Shown piece by piece: positions 6,305 to 7,469 of a stretch of DNA of 7,469 nt (positions within the stretch are counted from its first letter, which is position 1; each line of letters begins with the position of its first letter). A program made the position numbers and the translations under genes. Source of the DNA: an uncultured Ruminococcus sp. (lineage in GTDB: Bacteria > Bacillota > Clostridia > Oscillospirales > CAG-272). The DNA lies in contig CADAXH010000055.1 in NCBI GenBank assembly GCA_902791785.1, positions 1 through 7,469 on the forward strand. Reading direction: 5' to 3'. Under the pieces are notes generated by a model. That model did not search any database. It saw only the letters and a list, made by a program, of their open reading frames with translations, and had not been told where the DNA came from.

Positions 6305-7469
6305 TCACCTGTTACATTCAACGAAAGTAAGATACTCTTCTCCTTTCAGAGGCTTGCTGAACAGGAATCCCTGACACAAATTGCATCCTATTTTTTTCAG
6401 ATGCTCCAGTTGTTCTTCGGTTTCGACCCCTTCAACTACGACTTCTTTGTTGGACTGTTTGATCATACCGACAATCTGATCAAGTATTATCATTCCCTGA
6501 TTCTCTTCTGTCGTACTCCATAAAATACTCTTGTCCACTTTTATCTCGTCGTAACCAAGTGAAAAAACGTTTACCAGGTTTGAATAACCCGTGCCGAAGT
6601 CGTCCAATGCAATGCTTGAACCTGCTTTGTGAAGATCGTCAATCAATCTTTTTAGGGAGTTGATATCGTGGAACGCCATAGTTTCCGTAACTTCGAAGCA
6701 TAAGAGTGACGGATCGATTCCGTATTCTTTAACAAGATCTGTCAGGTGTTTTGAAAAACCAACAGTCGAGCACTGTGTCGGCGAAAGGTTTATATTTACT
6801 TTTTCTACTCCGTAGGATTTCAGATTATTGTCTCTCAGAAAGCCAAGCACTTGATTAATGACAATCTCACCAAGATCAAGCATCAGCCCGCCCTGCTCTG
6901 CATCGCCTACAAACTCATCGGGAGATATGTAGCCAAGCTCTTCGTCGACCAGTCTCACCAGTGCTTCAACCCTGTCGTATTTACCGGTTTCAACATTGAA
7001 GAGCGGCTGGTAAACCATATAGAAACTGTTATTCACTATACCGCTGAAAACCGCCTTCTCAACCGCAATCTGCCGCTTGACATCAATTATTGTTTCGAAT
7101 CCGTCGAATTTTTCAACAAATTGCGTCAATTCTTCTTCCTGGTCGAAATCATCGGGAACTCTGACAAGTACAACATTGCTGTGTATTCCAAATGTATATT
7201 TTTCAACTTTCCAGTTTTGTGAAAAGATTTCTTCAATCTTGTCACGCATCTCAGACTCGCTAACTTTTTTTCCTTCTCTGTGGGCAATTACAAACTTCCC
7301 GTTTTCGAGGTCATAGATCAAAGAATCCGGATAAACGTGCCTCACCTCGACAATCATCTTGTTTACAAGCTGTTCCGTCACTTTCTTTCCGTATCTTGAA
7401 GTTATTCCCTTCAGATCCGGATTCTTGACAACAATCATACACGCTGTCGGATTCTTTCTTTTGAAAAGC
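6305..7469 (-). CDS. Cyclic-di-GMP phosphodiesterase (EAL) with degenerate GGDEF domain, 5' end missing
   Basis: The minus-strand frame is open to the right edge, ten codons upstream of the ATG at 7438, so the true start lies outside the window; numbers here count from that ATG. Residues 1-~115 look like the end of a GGDEF domain whose signature is replaced by DLENGKF (43-49), so no cyclase activity is expected; it may bind GTP or act as a scaffold. Residues ~125-372 are an EAL domain that hydrolyses c-di-GMP to pGpG. The catalytic set is intact: EAL (158-160), Asn217 in NINLSP, Glu249 in FEVTET, Asp279-Asp280 in DDFGTGYS, Lys303 in VDKS, Glu336 in VEGVET and Gln356 in CQGF. N-terminal sensor or membrane segments, if any, are out of view. 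It is convergent with cysK and probably unrelated to it. No clear terminator follows its stop; only a weak AT stem (6266-6283) is visible. Confidence 0.92.
   Translation of the reverse strand, partial: LFKRKNPTACMIVVKNPDLKGITSRYGKKVTEQLVNKMIVEVRHVYPDSLIYDLENGKFVIAHREGKKVSESEMRDKIEEIFSQNWKVEKYTFGIHSNVVLVRVPDDFDQEEELTQFVEKFDGFETIIDVKRQIAVEKAVFSGIVNNSFYMVYQPLFNVETGKYDRVEALVRLVDEELGYISPDEFVGDAEQGGLMLDLGEIVINQVLGFLRDNNLKSYGVEKVNINLSPTQCSTVGFSKHLTDLVKEYGIDPSLLCFEVTETMAFHDINSLKRLIDDLHKAGSSIALDDFGTGYSNLVNVFSLGYDEIKVDKSILWSTTEENQGMIILDQIVGMIKQSNKEVVVEGVETEEQLEHLKKIGCNLCQGFLFSKPLKGEEYLTFVECNR

Noticed and set aside
6296..6523. 75-aa plus-strand frame starting in the EAL gene's 3' end
   Set aside because: It is a shadow of the EAL coding strand, with no ribosome site and no domain resemblance.

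Overview
The window looks like chromosomal DNA of an anaerobic Bacillota (Clostridia) species, possibly Lachnospiraceae or a relative. The basis is the moderate GC content, heavy AGA/ATA codon use, AGGAG-type ribosome sites, a PPi-dependent phosphofructokinase signature, a zinc-ribbon membrane protein of the clostridial DUF6320 type, and a signal-peptide protein opening with DMGPKP. This assignment is inference from style and families; there is no rRNA or other marker gene. I see no tRNA, rRNA, CRISPR array or insertion sequence.

Left part (1-1207): an open frame enters from the left edge. Its first ~55 residues read as the N-terminus of a PPi-dependent phosphofructokinase. Near base 165 it changes, in frame, to a galactose-mutarotase-fold (DUF4380-like) protein. 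This is a deletion fusion or an assembly/cloning chimera. A hairpin at 1175-1207 follows the stop.

Centre (1266-5028): three tightly coupled plus-strand genes. They are a secreted/anchored membrane protein with four C-terminal helices, a 729-aa fusion of a hormone-sensitive-lipase-type esterase with a condensation/alcohol-acyltransferase-like domain, and a zinc-ribbon six-helix membrane protein. They overlap by 4 and 1 bases, so they are probably made together and act at the membrane, perhaps in acyl transfer or ester turnover. The substrate is unknown. A weak AT-rich terminator overlaps the end of the last gene.

Right-centre (5038-6175): cysK, with its own near-consensus sigma-A promoter and a structured leader. 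The leader carries a 22-codon open frame with a good ribosome site. An 11-bp helix pairs the start of this frame with the cysK Shine-Dalgarno region. The only Cys codon lies just past the left arm. This suggests a translational attenuator in which stalling for cysteine exposes the cysK ribosome site. It is the most interesting object in the window. A strong terminator follows cysK.

Right end (6178-7469): a short, GC-richer unexplained intergenic patch, then the 3' part of a minus-strand c-di-GMP phosphodiesterase (EAL domain, key residues intact) behind a degenerate GGDEF domain. Its 5' end lies beyond the window, and it is convergent with cysK.
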